A DNA stretch of 64,000 nt. Source: Thermostichus sp047462415. Lineage in GTDB: Bacteria > Cyanobacteriota > Cyanobacteriia > Thermostichales > Thermostichaceae. Shown here piece by piece: positions 42,253 to 50,723 of the stretch; the stretch's first letter is position 1, and the number at the start of each line of letters is the position of its first letter. The DNA lies in the NCBI RefSeq assembly GCF_047462415.1, contig NZ_JANSJE010000007.1:62001-126000 (forward strand). The letters run 5' to 3'. The notes below the pieces were generated by a model, which had not been told where the DNA came from, searched no databases, and saw only the letters and a list, made by a program, of their open reading frames with translations. The translations under genes were made by a program, and so were the position numbers.

Positions 42253-43932
42253 TCAATACCACTGCCAAACCAGCTTGCCCATTTGGGTGATCTGGCGGCC
42301 CCGCTCCGGGTAGGGAGCCTCAGAAACCGTCAGGGCTGTGGTGGCAAAGGCAAAGCGCGTGGACGACCAGCGGGATCCCTTAAGTAGCGTGCTTTCCAGC
42401 AGCAACCCCAGCGATCCATATCCATAGCCCAGATTGCGGTGGGGCAGAGGAGCCACCACCTTGCGCCAGGCGCGGTCGGCAGCTAAGGGGGGATCCGCGA
42501 GGGCCGCCTCCAAAGCCGCCAAGGAAGAGGCCAGGTAGGAATAGCCTTTGTGGTCGGCGTGATACACCTGCGCCAGCAACGGGATCCCTGGCGGCGTTTG
42601 GGGGAGAGCCTCTGACAGGGCTCCTTCTTCCCCGCTGACCTCCGGCGGCCCACCGCCAGGGATCTCCGCTCCAGAGGCGGAGCGGCTGGGCTGCAAAGGC
42701 TTGGGTTGAGCCCAAGCGGTGGCGGTGCCGCGCTGCATCGGGAGAGAAACCACCTGCCAGCCTTGGGCGCGCGCCCGCTCATCCAGGTCGGAACCCGGCT
42801 CGTCCGGCATCTTACCCACCCACAGCCAGGCCGGATCCCGGTCGCCGGGCAAAAGGGCAAAGGCAAACTCCCCCCGTTCCGGCAACAGACGTTGCCAGTC
42901 CAGCTTCACCTGAGATTGTAAGCGCTGCAGCCATTGGCCGGGATCCACCCGCCACCCCAGGGGGCTCAGAGGCCGGATCTGCCCCAAGCTCTGCCAAACC
43001 GAGGCCAGGTGAGCTCCAGAAACCAGCGCCAAGGTCTCGTCAGGCAGATGCTGAATGATCTCCGGACGAAAAGCTTCTGCCGCCGGCAAGGAGAACTCAG
43101 CAGGCGCACGCCAGAGGGCAGCACTTTCGGCCACCAAGCCCCGGAAGTTCACCCCCAGTCCCAGCCCCACTGCCTGCAACGTCAGCCCGTCCGGAGCAAC
43201 CGCTTCCGGGTTTTGCCAGAAGGCCCAACCCACATGCGCCTCCTGCAGCGGCTCGATCACCTGCTGAAACAGGGGCTGAGCCACCAGAGACAACTGCGGC
43301 AATTGCCAAGCATCGATGGCAGCGCGAATGGCCGCCGGCTGCTCCGCCAACAACACGTACTGCTCGCCAAAAACAGCCGCCGAGAACCCCTCCAGGCCCG
43401 GAATCGGGCTGGACACCACCTGAATGCCCTTGTAAGTGTCCACCTGCACCGGTATCCCCGCCAAACTCTGCCGTTCCCACAACAGGTTCAGCTCAAATTG
43501 AGAGACTGCCCGATCCCGCGTCTCCAGGGCCACCAAAGTCCCCCCCTCCGGCAAGCTGGCCAAGAGCGTGCTTTTTCCCAGCCAGGGCCGCACCTCCCGC
43601 TCAAAATCCAGAGCTGCCCCGGCCAGTACAGATCCCAGCCAACCCGGGCCTTCGGCGGAGAAAAACTTTTGCCATTGCTGACGGGCGGCGCGTCGTTGGG
43701 GAGCAGGGGTTGCAGCTTGCCAAAACGCTTGCACCTCGTCGAGGGGAACGGCCAACAGCAGCAAAGCCTCGGTAGAACGGGGGGCCAAACCCACAATCGG
43801 CGGCAGTTCCGGGTGGGCCAGCAACAAAGCCACCGGGCTGCGGGTGAGCAGCCACACGACAACCCACACCAGCATGGCGGCCAGAAGGCCCAACCCGATC
43901 AAGATCCCCCGCAGGAGTTGCCGTTGTCCCAT
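42253..43932 (-). CDS. DUF3352 domain protein
   Basis: A 559-residue protein from the ATG at 43932, with an N-terminal hydrophobic anchor (LLRGILIGLGLLAAMLVWVVVWLLTRSPVALLL) and a large extracytoplasmic part. LPPIVGLAPRSTEALLLLAVPLDEVQAFW, VRPWLGKSTLLASLP and GFSAAVFGEQYVLLAEQPAAIRAAIDAW fit the DUF3352 pattern of cyanobacterial proteins of unknown function. A Pro/Gly/Ser-rich patch lies around residues 425-455. The C-terminus reads SSTRFAFATTALTVSEAPYPERGR. It may be a secreted or thylakoid-lumen protein; the role is unknown. Confidence 0.85.
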   Translation of the reverse strand: MGQRQLLRGILIGLGLLAAMLVWVVVWLLTRSPVALLLAHPELPPIVGLAPRSTEALLLLAVPLDEVQAFWQAATPAPQRRAARQQWQKFFSAEGPGWLGSVLAGAALDFEREVRPWLGKSTLLASLPEGGTLVALETRDRAVSQFELNLLWERQSLAGIPVQVDTYKGIQVVSSPIPGLEGFSAAVFGEQYVLLAEQPAAIRAAIDAWQLPQLSLVAQPLFQQVIEPLQEAHVGWAFWQNPEAVAPDGLTLQAVGLGLGVNFRGLVAESAALWRAPAEFSLPAAEAFRPEIIQHLPDETLALVSGAHLASVWQSLGQIRPLSPLGWRVDPGQWLQRLQSQVKLDWQRLLPERGEFAFALLPGDRDPAWLWVGKMPDEPGSDLDERARAQGWQVVSLPMQRGTATAWAQPKPLQPSRSASGAEIPGGGPPEVSGEEGALSEALPQTPPGIPLLAQVYHADHKGYSYLASSLAALEAALADPPLAADRAWRKVVAPLPHRNLGYGYGSLGLLLESTLLKGSRWSSTRFAFATTALTVSEAPYPERGRQITQMGKLVWQWY

Positions 43933-44016
43933 ATCCCCTCTCCAGCCTGACGGCAGCATTCCAGCACCGCCTAACCATCTTACCTGTGAGGGGAGAGTTG
44001 CTTGTCTCTCCTGGCC

Positions 44017-44585
44017 TCAGCCGGGATCTGACGAAGATGCTTCTGGCCGATTCTGCAACATCCAGGCCAAGTTATTGCCCGTCACCGCTCCATCTAGGGT
44101 GCTCCGGATCAGCAGCAAGGCCACTGCCGCCCAAACGTTTTCTGGCCAGTTCCCCAGCACCTGCTCTGCCAACTGGCCCAGCCCGAAGGCCGTGATCCAC
44201 GTGGCCATCCACAGCCACGCCGTCACCTGAGCACAGGGCCAGCCATTGCGCCAAGCCCAAAATCGCTCCTGCCACCACCACCCCCAGCCAAGCATTGCCC
44301 ATTTGTTGCGTCAGCCACAGCCCAGCCCAGAGCAGTTGCGCCCACCCAGGCCACAGCCTGCTCCGTCGAGAGCAAAATCCGGGATCCCAGCGCCAGCCCC
44401 TGGCCGATCCCCACCCCCAGCCCGCGCGAAAAACCCAGCACCAGGCCCAAGAGCAGCAGCGGCGGACGGAAAAACTGACTCAACATCACCACGACCAAGG
44501 CAAAGAGCACCAGGCCGGCCCCCTGCCCCAACAACGTGGCCAATGTCCATTCCAGCCAAAACCTCTGCCAATGGGAACGCAGCAT
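44017..44585 (-). pseudogene. Membrane-protein gene broken by two +1 frameshifts
   Basis: Three reading frames on the minus strand join into one coherent hydrophobic protein. Frame 1 from the ATG at 44585 gives MLRSHWQRFWLEWTLATLLGQGAGLVLFALVVVMLSQFF on to ALGWAV. Near 44310 the sense continues one base further in a second frame (LTQQMGNAWLGVVVAGAILGLAQWLAL), and near 44230 it moves one more base to a third frame (AQVTAWLWMATWITAFGLGQLAEQVLGNWP) that ends at 44017. Each junction is what a one-base insertion produces. Either the gene is decayed or the sequence has two errors. Intact, it would be a multi-pass membrane protein of about 190 residues and unknown family. Confidence 0.75.
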
Positions 44586-44741
44586 GGTAGCTCTCCTCCA
44601 AGGTGGCCAAGATGCCCTCACGATAAGCGGCAGCCAACCGAAACAACCCTCAGTCTGCAACCCAACCGGTAATTGGCCAAGGCAAGCACCGCCCAATGGA
44701 GATACTCTAGAAGGTGTTCATGAGTGGGTAAAGTGCAAGCG

Positions 44742-46094
44742 ATGGCTCAGCCTGCCCTGCGCATCTTGATCGTGCGCCATGGTGAGAGCACCTTTAACCT
44801 GGAAAATCGCATTCAAGGCCGCTCCGATCTCTCTCGTCTGGCCCCCAGCGGAGCAGTACAGGCGCAGCGCGTCGCCGCAGCCCTGGCCGGGATCCCGTTG
44901 GATTACGCCTATTGCAGTCCCCTTTCTCGCGCCCTCGATACCGCTCGCATCATCCTGAAAGAGCGAGAAGGGATCCCTCTGCAGATTACCGAGCAACTGC
45001 GAGAGATCGACCTGACGGCTTGGGAAGGGCTGACCTTTGCCGAGGTGAAGGAGAAATACCCCGAAGACTACCATCTGTGGCGGCACCATCCCGACAGCCT
45101 GGAGCTGCAGGGGCGCTTTCCGGTGCGGGATCTCTGGCAGCAGGCGCGGGAGTTTTGGCAAATGCTGGCCGAGCACTTGCAATCTGCTGCCCGAGCAGAG
45201 TCCGCCCCAAGCCAGACCCTCAATATCCTCGTTGTGGGCCACAGCGGCATCAATCGCGCCTTGGTCAGCACCGCCATTGGCCTGGGGCCACACCACTATC
45301 ACCGTCTGGGGCAGGATAACTGCGCCATCAGCGTGCTCAATTTCCCTGAGGGCCTGCAGGGGCCGCCGCAACTGGAATCTTTGAACATCACTGCTCACCT
45401 CGGCCCAGCTCTGCCCAAGCGCAAGCAGGGGATCCGCATCTTGCTGGTGCGGCATGGGGAAACCCAATGGAACCGGGAGCGCCGTTTTCAGGGGCAGCGG
45501 GACATTCCCCTCAATGCCACCGGGGAAGAACAGGCAGCCAAGGTGGCAGAATTTTTGGCCACTCAACCCCTGCAACTGGCCTTCTCCAGCCCCCTGAAGC
45601 GCCCCTGGGCCACAGCCGACGCCATCTGCAGCAACCACAGCAACCTGATCTTGCGCCCCATGCCCGACTTGCAGGAGATCTGCCACGGCGACTGGGAGGG
45701 CAAGCTGCAGAGCGAAGTGGAAGCCGAATACCCCGGCGCGCTGGAGCGCTGGCAGCGGGATCCCGCCAGTGTGCAAATGCCCAACGGGGAAAACCTTGAC
45801 CAGGTGTGGGCGCGGACTCGCTCGGCCTGGCAGGAGCTTTTGGCCATCACCGCCGCCCAATTTCCCCAAGGCACAGCGGTAGTTGTTGCCCACGACGCCA
45901 TCAACAAGGCCATCATCTGTCAGTTGTTCGACCTTTCCCCACAAGCCTTTTGGATCTTCAAGCAGGGGAACGGTGCCATTACGGTGATCGACTACCCAGA
46001 AGGTAAAGAAGGCGCCCCGGTTTTAAAGGTGTTGAACCTCACCACCCACCTGTCCGGCCAGATCCTGGACTGCACCACCGCCGGAGCTTTGTGA
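44742..46094 (+). CDS. Histidine phosphatase with two PGM-like domains in tandem
   Basis: A 450-residue protein made of two phosphoglycerate-mutase-type repeats. Domain 1 has LIVRHGESTFNLENRIQGRSDL, the acid LREIDLTAWEG and VGHSGINRAL; domain 2 has LLVRHGETQWNRERRFQGQRDIPLN, LQEICHGDWEGK and VAHDAINKAI. Both keep the two catalytic His and the Arg and Glu set, so both look active. A similar two-domain organisation occurs in plant 2-carboxyarabinitol-1-phosphatase, so a sugar-phosphate role is possible. I use the ATG at 44742. The stop at 46092-46094 overlaps the next start (GTGA). Confidence 0.87.
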   Translation: MAQPALRILIVRHGESTFNLENRIQGRSDLSRLAPSGAVQAQRVAAALAGIPLDYAYCSPLSRALDTARIILKEREGIPLQITEQLREIDLTAWEGLTFAEVKEKYPEDYHLWRHHPDSLELQGRFPVRDLWQQAREFWQMLAEHLQSAARAESAPSQTLNILVVGHSGINRALVSTAIGLGPHHYHRLGQDNCAISVLNFPEGLQGPPQLESLNITAHLGPALPKRKQGIRILLVRHGETQWNRERRFQGQRDIPLNATGEEQAAKVAEFLATQPLQLAFSSPLKRPWATADAICSNHSNLILRPMPDLQEICHGDWEGKLQSEVEAEYPGALERWQRDPASVQMPNGENLDQVWARTRSAWQELLAITAAQFPQGTAVVVAHDAINKAIICQLFDLSPQAFWIFKQGNGAITVIDYPEGKEGAPVLKVLNLTTHLSGQILDCTTAGAL

Positions 46095-47449
46095 AGATGG
46101 GGCCCTCTCTGTTCCCCCCTGAGCTGCTGGGAAAAGACGTGCGCCTCCGAGCAGTGCGCCTGCTGGATCCCTTGCGCCAGCGGGAGGAAGTGACCGACGT
46201 GTGGTTGCAGGAAGGTCGCCTCCGGGCCAGCGAGCCGGCAGGGATCCCTGCCGAGATCCCCACCCTTGATGGCTCCGGTTGGGTTCTAGGGCCGGGTTTG
46301 CTGGATCTGTACGCCCACAGCGGCGAGATGGTTGGCAACGGTCTATCCCACAGCCGCGAGACCCTGGCCTCTTTGGCTACAGCGGCTTTGGCGGGAGGCT
46401 TCGCCCAGGTGGCGCTTCTGCCCGCCCCCCCGCCCGGAACCGGCTGGTTTCCGGTGCTGGATCGCCCAGAGCACCTGAACCGCTACCCCCGCCAACCTGG
46501 GGATCCCCGCTGGCTGCCCTTAGCTGCCCTGAGCGTGGGCGGCCAAGGAGAAACCCCGACCCCATGGGGAGAACTGGCGCAAGCAGGAGCGGTTGGCTTT
46601 GCGGAGGTTCAGCCGCTGCGCTCCTTGGCGCTGCTGCGGCGGGCTCTAGAATATCTGCGGCTGGAGAACAAGCCCCTGCTGCTTTGGGCCTGGGATCCCA
46701 GCTTGGCCGGGCAAGGCAGCCTCTACGAAGGGATCTGGGCGCTGCGCCTGGGGCTGAAAGGGATCCCTGCCAGTGCCGAAACAGCCGCTCTGGCCCGCCT
46801 GTTGGAGGTGATCAGAACTGTTCCTTCCCCCCCGCCGGTGCACATCATGCGCCTGAGCCAAGCCCGCAGCCTGGAGATGATCCAGCAAGCCCAAGCCGAA
46901 GGATTGCCGCTGACCGCCAGCACCTCCTGGATGCACCTGATCTTGTCCGAAGAAGCCGTCCGGGAGCACCGCTACGATCCCCACCTGCGTCTTTTGCCCC
47001 CCCTTCCCAGCGCCGCCGACCGCGCGGCTCTCGTCGCCGGGATCCGCTCCGGCAGCCTGGGGATCGCCACAGATCACCACCCCTACACCTATGAAGAGAA
47101 AACCCTGCCCTTTGCCGATGCTCCGCCAGGGGCGATGGGCCTGGAGCTGGCTCTGCCGCTGCTGTGGCAGCATCTGGTGGCAACCGGATCCCTGACCCCC
47201 CTGCAACTGTGGTCGGCCCTTAGCTTGTACCCGGCCCGCTGCCTCAACTTAGATCCGCCCACCCTCACCCCCCACAGCAACTGGGTGCTGTTTGATCCCG
47301 CCCACCCGTGGACGGTTTCTGCCGCCACCCTCCACTCCCGATCCCACGCCACTCCCTGGCTAGAGAAGCCCCTGCGCGGCAAGGTGTTGTACACGCATAT
47401 CGAGCACGCTTGCAGCCAACCCACCCCGGCATTAAAACTCCCCAGCTAA
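46091..47449 (+). CDS. Dihydroorotase-like amidohydrolase lacking the usual His ligands
   Basis: A 452-residue protein with the amidohydrolase layout: VLGPGLLDLYAHSGEM, a middle VHIMRLSQ, LTASTSWMHLIL and GIATDHHPYTYEEK. In active dihydroorotases the first motif is HxH and the second region holds two His ligands; here the first reads Y-x-H and others are changed, so catalysis is doubtful. Cyanobacterial relatives are usually named dihydroorotase. The GTG at 46091 overlaps the TGA of the phosphatase gene, and an ATG at 46097 is an alternative start. The 3' end overlaps the convergent ileS by 18 bases. Confidence 0.8.
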   Translation: MKMGPSLFPPELLGKDVRLRAVRLLDPLRQREEVTDVWLQEGRLRASEPAGIPAEIPTLDGSGWVLGPGLLDLYAHSGEMVGNGLSHSRETLASLATAALAGGFAQVALLPAPPPGTGWFPVLDRPEHLNRYPRQPGDPRWLPLAALSVGGQGETPTPWGELAQAGAVGFAEVQPLRSLALLRRALEYLRLENKPLLLWAWDPSLAGQGSLYEGIWALRLGLKGIPASAETAALARLLEVIRTVPSPPPVHIMRLSQARSLEMIQQAQAEGLPLTASTSWMHLILSEEAVREHRYDPHLRLLPPLPSAADRAALVAGIRSGSLGIATDHHPYTYEEKTLPFADAPPGAMGLELALPLLWQHLVATGSLTPLQLWSALSLYPARCLNLDPPTLTPHSNWVLFDPAHPWTVSAATLHSRSHATPWLEKPLRGKVLYTHIEHACSQPTPALKLPS

Positions 47450-50242
47450 GGCGGCTACACAGCGCTCGCACAGCTCTGGGTGTTCGGCAAACTCGCCCAC
47501 GCGGGTGGAATAGTTCCAGCAGCGCACGCATTTTTTCCCGTCCGCCGGCTGAACGGCAACCTGCAGGTCTTCCTCTCCAGGGTCGGCCTTGACCAGCTCG
47601 ACTTGGGAAGTGATGAACAAGTAGCGCAGCTCTGCCGCCCGCTCTTCCAAGAGGGAGTACAGATGGGGATCCGCCACCTTCAAGATCAGTTTGGCCTCGG
47701 TGGAAGCGCCGATGACCTTGTCGGTGCGGGCTTGCTCTAGGGCTTTGTTCACCTCCTGCCGCACCGCCCGCAGCTTTTCCCAGGTGGCCGCCAACTGGGG
47801 ATCCCGCCAGTGCTCTGGCAGCTGCATCCAGCCCCCTTCAAACACCGAGCGGGTAGGTCTGGGGTAGGGCAGGTGGCTCCAGATCTCTTCTGCGAGGTGG
47901 GAGAGCACGGGGGCGATGGCCTTGGCCAAGTTCTCCAGCAACAGCGACAGCACCGTCTGGCATTGCCGCCGCCGCCGGCTGCGGGCATGGCTGATGTAGA
48001 GGCGATCCTTGCCGATATCCAAGTAGAAGTTGGAGAGATCCACCACGCAGAAGTTCTGAACCGCCTGGAAAAAGCGATAGAACTGGTAGCTTTCAAAAGA
48101 TGCGGTGATTTCCTCTCCCACCTCCTGCAGGCGGTGCAAGATGTAGCGATCCAACTCCGTCAACGCTTCAAAAGGAACAGCATCCTGCGCTGGGTTGAAA
48201 TCATAAAGGTTGCTCAGCAGAAAGCGGGCCGTGTTGCGGATCTTGCGGTATATGTCCGCCATCTGCCCAAGGATGGTCTTGCCTATCGGCACATCGCCGG
48301 AGTAGTCCACACTGGAGACCCACAGCCGCAGCACATCGGCGCCATAGGCGGGATCCGTCTGGGGGTTGCTGCCGCCGTTGATGAGCACCAGGGGATCGAT
48401 GACGTTGCCCAGGGATTTGCTCATTTTTTGGCCCTTTTCGTCCAGCACAAAGCCGTGGGTGAGCACTGCTTTGTAGGGGGCACAGCCATTGACGGCCACG
48501 GAAGTCAGCAAGCTGGACTGGAACCAGCCCCGGTGCTGGTCGGAACCTTCCAGGTAGAGATCCACCGGGTAGCCCAGCCCCTGGGCCTTGGCCACCGCCG
48601 CCCAGGAGGAGCCGGAGTCAAACCAGACATCCATGGTGTCTGTGCCCTTGCGGTAGGTGCGGCCATTGCGGCGGTACTGCTCCGGCAACAGCTCTTCCAC
48701 CGGCCGCTTCCACCAGGCGTCGGATCCCTCCTGGGCAAAGATGGCTTTGATGTGCTCGAGGGTCTCGGCCGTGAGCAGAACCTCGCCCGTCTCTTCGTCG
48801 TAGAAAACAGGGATGGGCACACCCCAAGCCCGCTGGCGGGAGATACACCAGTCGGAGCGCTCTTTGACCATGGCGGTGATGCGGTTTTCCCCTTCCGGCG
48901 GGATCCAGTTCACGGTTTTGATGGACTGTAGGGCCAGCTCTCGGAAGCCGGCTACAGACGCAAACCACTGCTCCGTGGCCCGGAAGATGGTCGGCTCCTT
49001 GGTGCGCCAGTCGTAGGGATATTTGTGGTTGTAGGGTTCTTCCTTGAGCAGGGCGCCGGCAGCCTGCAAGGCTTTGATCACGGCCAGGTTGCCGCTGGTC
49101 TCCGGCTTTTTGGAGAGCACATCCAGCCCGACAAACTGGGATCCGGCCTCGGCGGTGAATCTCCCCTGCTCGTCCACAGGGCTGAGGATGGGCAGGCCGT
49201 ACTTTTGGCCGGTTTTGAAGTCGTCTTCCCCGTGGCCTGGCGCCGTGTGGACAATGCCGGTGCCGGACTCAGTGGTGACGTAGTCCCCCAAAACACAGAG
49301 ACTGGCACGGTCAGAGAGGGGGTGGCGTCCCTGGCAGTATTCCAGGGCAGATCCCGGCAGCGTGGCCTTGACCTCTAAGGGGGTCTCCAGAACTTTCTCC
49401 AGCCGCTGCCGCAGATCGGCAGCAATCAACAGCAGGCCGAAGCGGGGAGACTCCACCACCGCATAGGTGAGCTTGGGGTTGAAACAGAGGGCCAGGTTGG
49501 CCGGGATCGTCCACGGGGTAGTGGTCCAGATGGCCACCCGCAAGCCCGGCAGAAAAGGCTCCAAAACCGGCTGCGCTGCCGGGCTGAGGCTTTGCAGAGG
49601 AAAAGCCACGTAGATGCTGGGGGAGACGTGGTTGTCGGGATATTCCAGCTCTGCTTCCGCCAGGGCCGTCTGCGAGCTGGGGCTCCAGTGGACGGGCTTG
49701 AGGCCGCGGTAGATGTAGCCTTTGAGGGCCATCTGGCCAAACACCTCGATCTGGGCTGCCTCGTACTCCGGCGAGAGGGTCAGGTAGGGCCGATCCCAGG
49801 ATCCCCATACCCCCAGCCGCTGAAAGCTGGCCCGCTGCACGTTGACGTAGTGCAGGGCGTACTCTCTGGCCTTTTGCCGCAGTTGCAGGGGGGTGAGGCT
49901 TTCCCGCTCCTGGGGGGAGAGGCTTTGCAACACCTTTAGCTCAATGGGCAGGCCGTGGCAATCCCAGCCGGGCACATAGCGCACCTTGCGCCCCCGCAGA
50001 ATGTGGTACTTGTTCACAATGTCTTTGAGAATCTTGTTGAGGGTGGTGCCCATGTGGATGTCGCCATTGGCATAGGGCGGCCCATCGTGCAACACAAAGG
50101 GATCCCCGGGATTGGTTTCCGACAGACGCTGATAGATCTGTTCTTCCTGCCAAAAGGCTTGGATGGCGGGCTCCCTCTTGGCGGCCTCCGCCCGCATGGG
50201 AAACTGAGTTTGCGGCAGGTTGAGGGTACTTTTGTAGTCCAC
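47432..50242 (-). CDS. ileS: Isoleucyl-tRNA synthetase
   Basis: IleRS charges tRNA(Ile). This 936-residue class I enzyme shows PYANGDIHMGTTLNKILKDI (HIGH-type motif), GQKMSKSLGNVIDPL (KMSKS), the CP1 editing domain (about residues 190-390) and a C-terminal zinc finger KCVRCWNYSTRVGEFAEHPELCERCVAAL. Length and the C-terminal Zn finger are typical of bacterial type 1 IleRS. It is transcribed alone and converges with the dihydroorotase-like gene. A T-box leader is not seen and is not expected in cyanobacteria. Confidence 0.96.
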   Translation of the reverse strand: MDYKSTLNLPQTQFPMRAEAAKREPAIQAFWQEEQIYQRLSETNPGDPFVLHDGPPYANGDIHMGTTLNKILKDIVNKYHILRGRKVRYVPGWDCHGLPIELKVLQSLSPQERESLTPLQLRQKAREYALHYVNVQRASFQRLGVWGSWDRPYLTLSPEYEAAQIEVFGQMALKGYIYRGLKPVHWSPSSQTALAEAELEYPDNHVSPSIYVAFPLQSLSPAAQPVLEPFLPGLRVAIWTTTPWTIPANLALCFNPKLTYAVVESPRFGLLLIAADLRQRLEKVLETPLEVKATLPGSALEYCQGRHPLSDRASLCVLGDYVTTESGTGIVHTAPGHGEDDFKTGQKYGLPILSPVDEQGRFTAEAGSQFVGLDVLSKKPETSGNLAVIKALQAAGALLKEEPYNHKYPYDWRTKEPTIFRATEQWFASVAGFRELALQSIKTVNWIPPEGENRITAMVKERSDWCISRQRAWGVPIPVFYDEETGEVLLTAETLEHIKAIFAQEGSDAWWKRPVEELLPEQYRRNGRTYRKGTDTMDVWFDSGSSWAAVAKAQGLGYPVDLYLEGSDQHRGWFQSSLLTSVAVNGCAPYKAVLTHGFVLDEKGQKMSKSLGNVIDPLVLINGGSNPQTDPAYGADVLRLWVSSVDYSGDVPIGKTILGQMADIYRKIRNTARFLLSNLYDFNPAQDAVPFEALTELDRYILHRLQEVGEEITASFESYQFYRFFQAVQNFCVVDLSNFYLDIGKDRLYISHARSRRRRQCQTVLSLLLENLAKAIAPVLSHLAEEIWSHLPYPRPTRSVFEGGWMQLPEHWRDPQLAATWEKLRAVRQEVNKALEQARTDKVIGASTEAKLILKVADPHLYSLLEERAAELRYLFITSQVELVKADPGEEDLQVAVQPADGKKCVRCWNYSTRVGEFAEHPELCERCVAALAGEF

Positions 50243-50455
50243 GGCAATTTGAGCAGGCTAAAGGGCGTCCTTCTATCCTACGCTGTTGCTCTCTCCTCAG
50301 CGCTGCCTCCTGACTTCCCCCTTGTTGGAGCCCTCTTGGGGAGAAGGGATCCGGCCCGCCACCTTGGTAAAGATTTGTGCTAGCCTCAGGATGTTGTTGA
50401 GTAAGGGAGGTTCCTGCGGATGCCAGACAGTAGTAGTTGTAAGGGTCGTCAAGTT
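50243..50455. other. Spacer upstream of the RNA-like region
   Basis: No gene is visible from the ileS start to the first hairpin. Any plus-strand promoter for the RNA candidate and the minus-strand ileS promoter must share this 213-base stretch. I found no convincing -35/-10 pair by eye. Confidence 0.6.
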
Positions 50456-50650
50456 GGGTTCAGCCGGCTGTGCGCCGGGGCTGTTCTCTAACGGCCTGAA
50501 CTCAGATCCTTAGCTTGCTGAGGAGTCTTCGCGTTCTGGCTCGCTTGGAGTTCCTCCCGGCAGTCAGGTTCCAGTTGAAGGCCCGCTAGGCCGCTCTCTC
50601 CCGGATCGCCTGTTATCTCCTAGGCGGTGGGAGAGAGCGGATAGTTTTTT
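50456..50650 (+). ncRNA. Candidate structured noncoding RNA ending in a strong intrinsic terminator
   Basis: On the plus strand a three-way junction is evident: outer stem GGGTTCA (50456-50462) with TGAACTC (50497-50503), one G-U; inner hairpins CCGGC/GCCGG (50464-50478, perfect) and GGCTGTT/AACGGCC (50479-50496, one G-U). Next comes a bulged 10-bp hairpin, AGATCCTTAG with CTGAGGA and TCT (50504-50528). The RNA closes with CCGCTCTCTCCC (50591-50602) against GGGAGAGAGCGG (50629-50640), perfect 12 bp with an inner CGCCT/AGGCG pair, then six T (50645-50650). No plus-strand gene precedes it for 3 kb. I saw no signature of rnpB, tmRNA or SRP RNA. The 5' end could lie as far back as about 50380. 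Confidence 0.6.
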
Positions 50651-50697
50651 GTAGGTTTTCGACGACCGCAAGGGCTTGGAGTCGATATGTCCTACAA
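50649..50697 (+). ncRNA. Second structured element: stem with a GCAA tetraloop
   Basis: TTGTAGG (50649-50655) pairs perfectly with CCTACAA (50691-50697), and inside it TCGAC (50659-50663) pairs with GTCGA (50681-50685). The apex includes CC-GCAA-GG (50666-50673), a GNRA tetraloop in the plus sense; the minus-strand loop would be TTGC, which is not a GNRA. It begins inside the T-run of the terminator before it, so it may be part of a larger RNA or a readthrough alternative. Confidence 0.45.
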
Positions 50698-50723
50698 GGC
50701 TCCCTTGAGAGACGTCGGCTCCC

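Noticed and set aside
50243..50723. rnpB, tmRNA or 6S RNA
   Set aside because: The conserved GAGGAAAGTCCGGGC of rnpB and a tag-peptide frame of tmRNA are missing; 6S RNA cannot be excluded but the expected end-pairing was not found.
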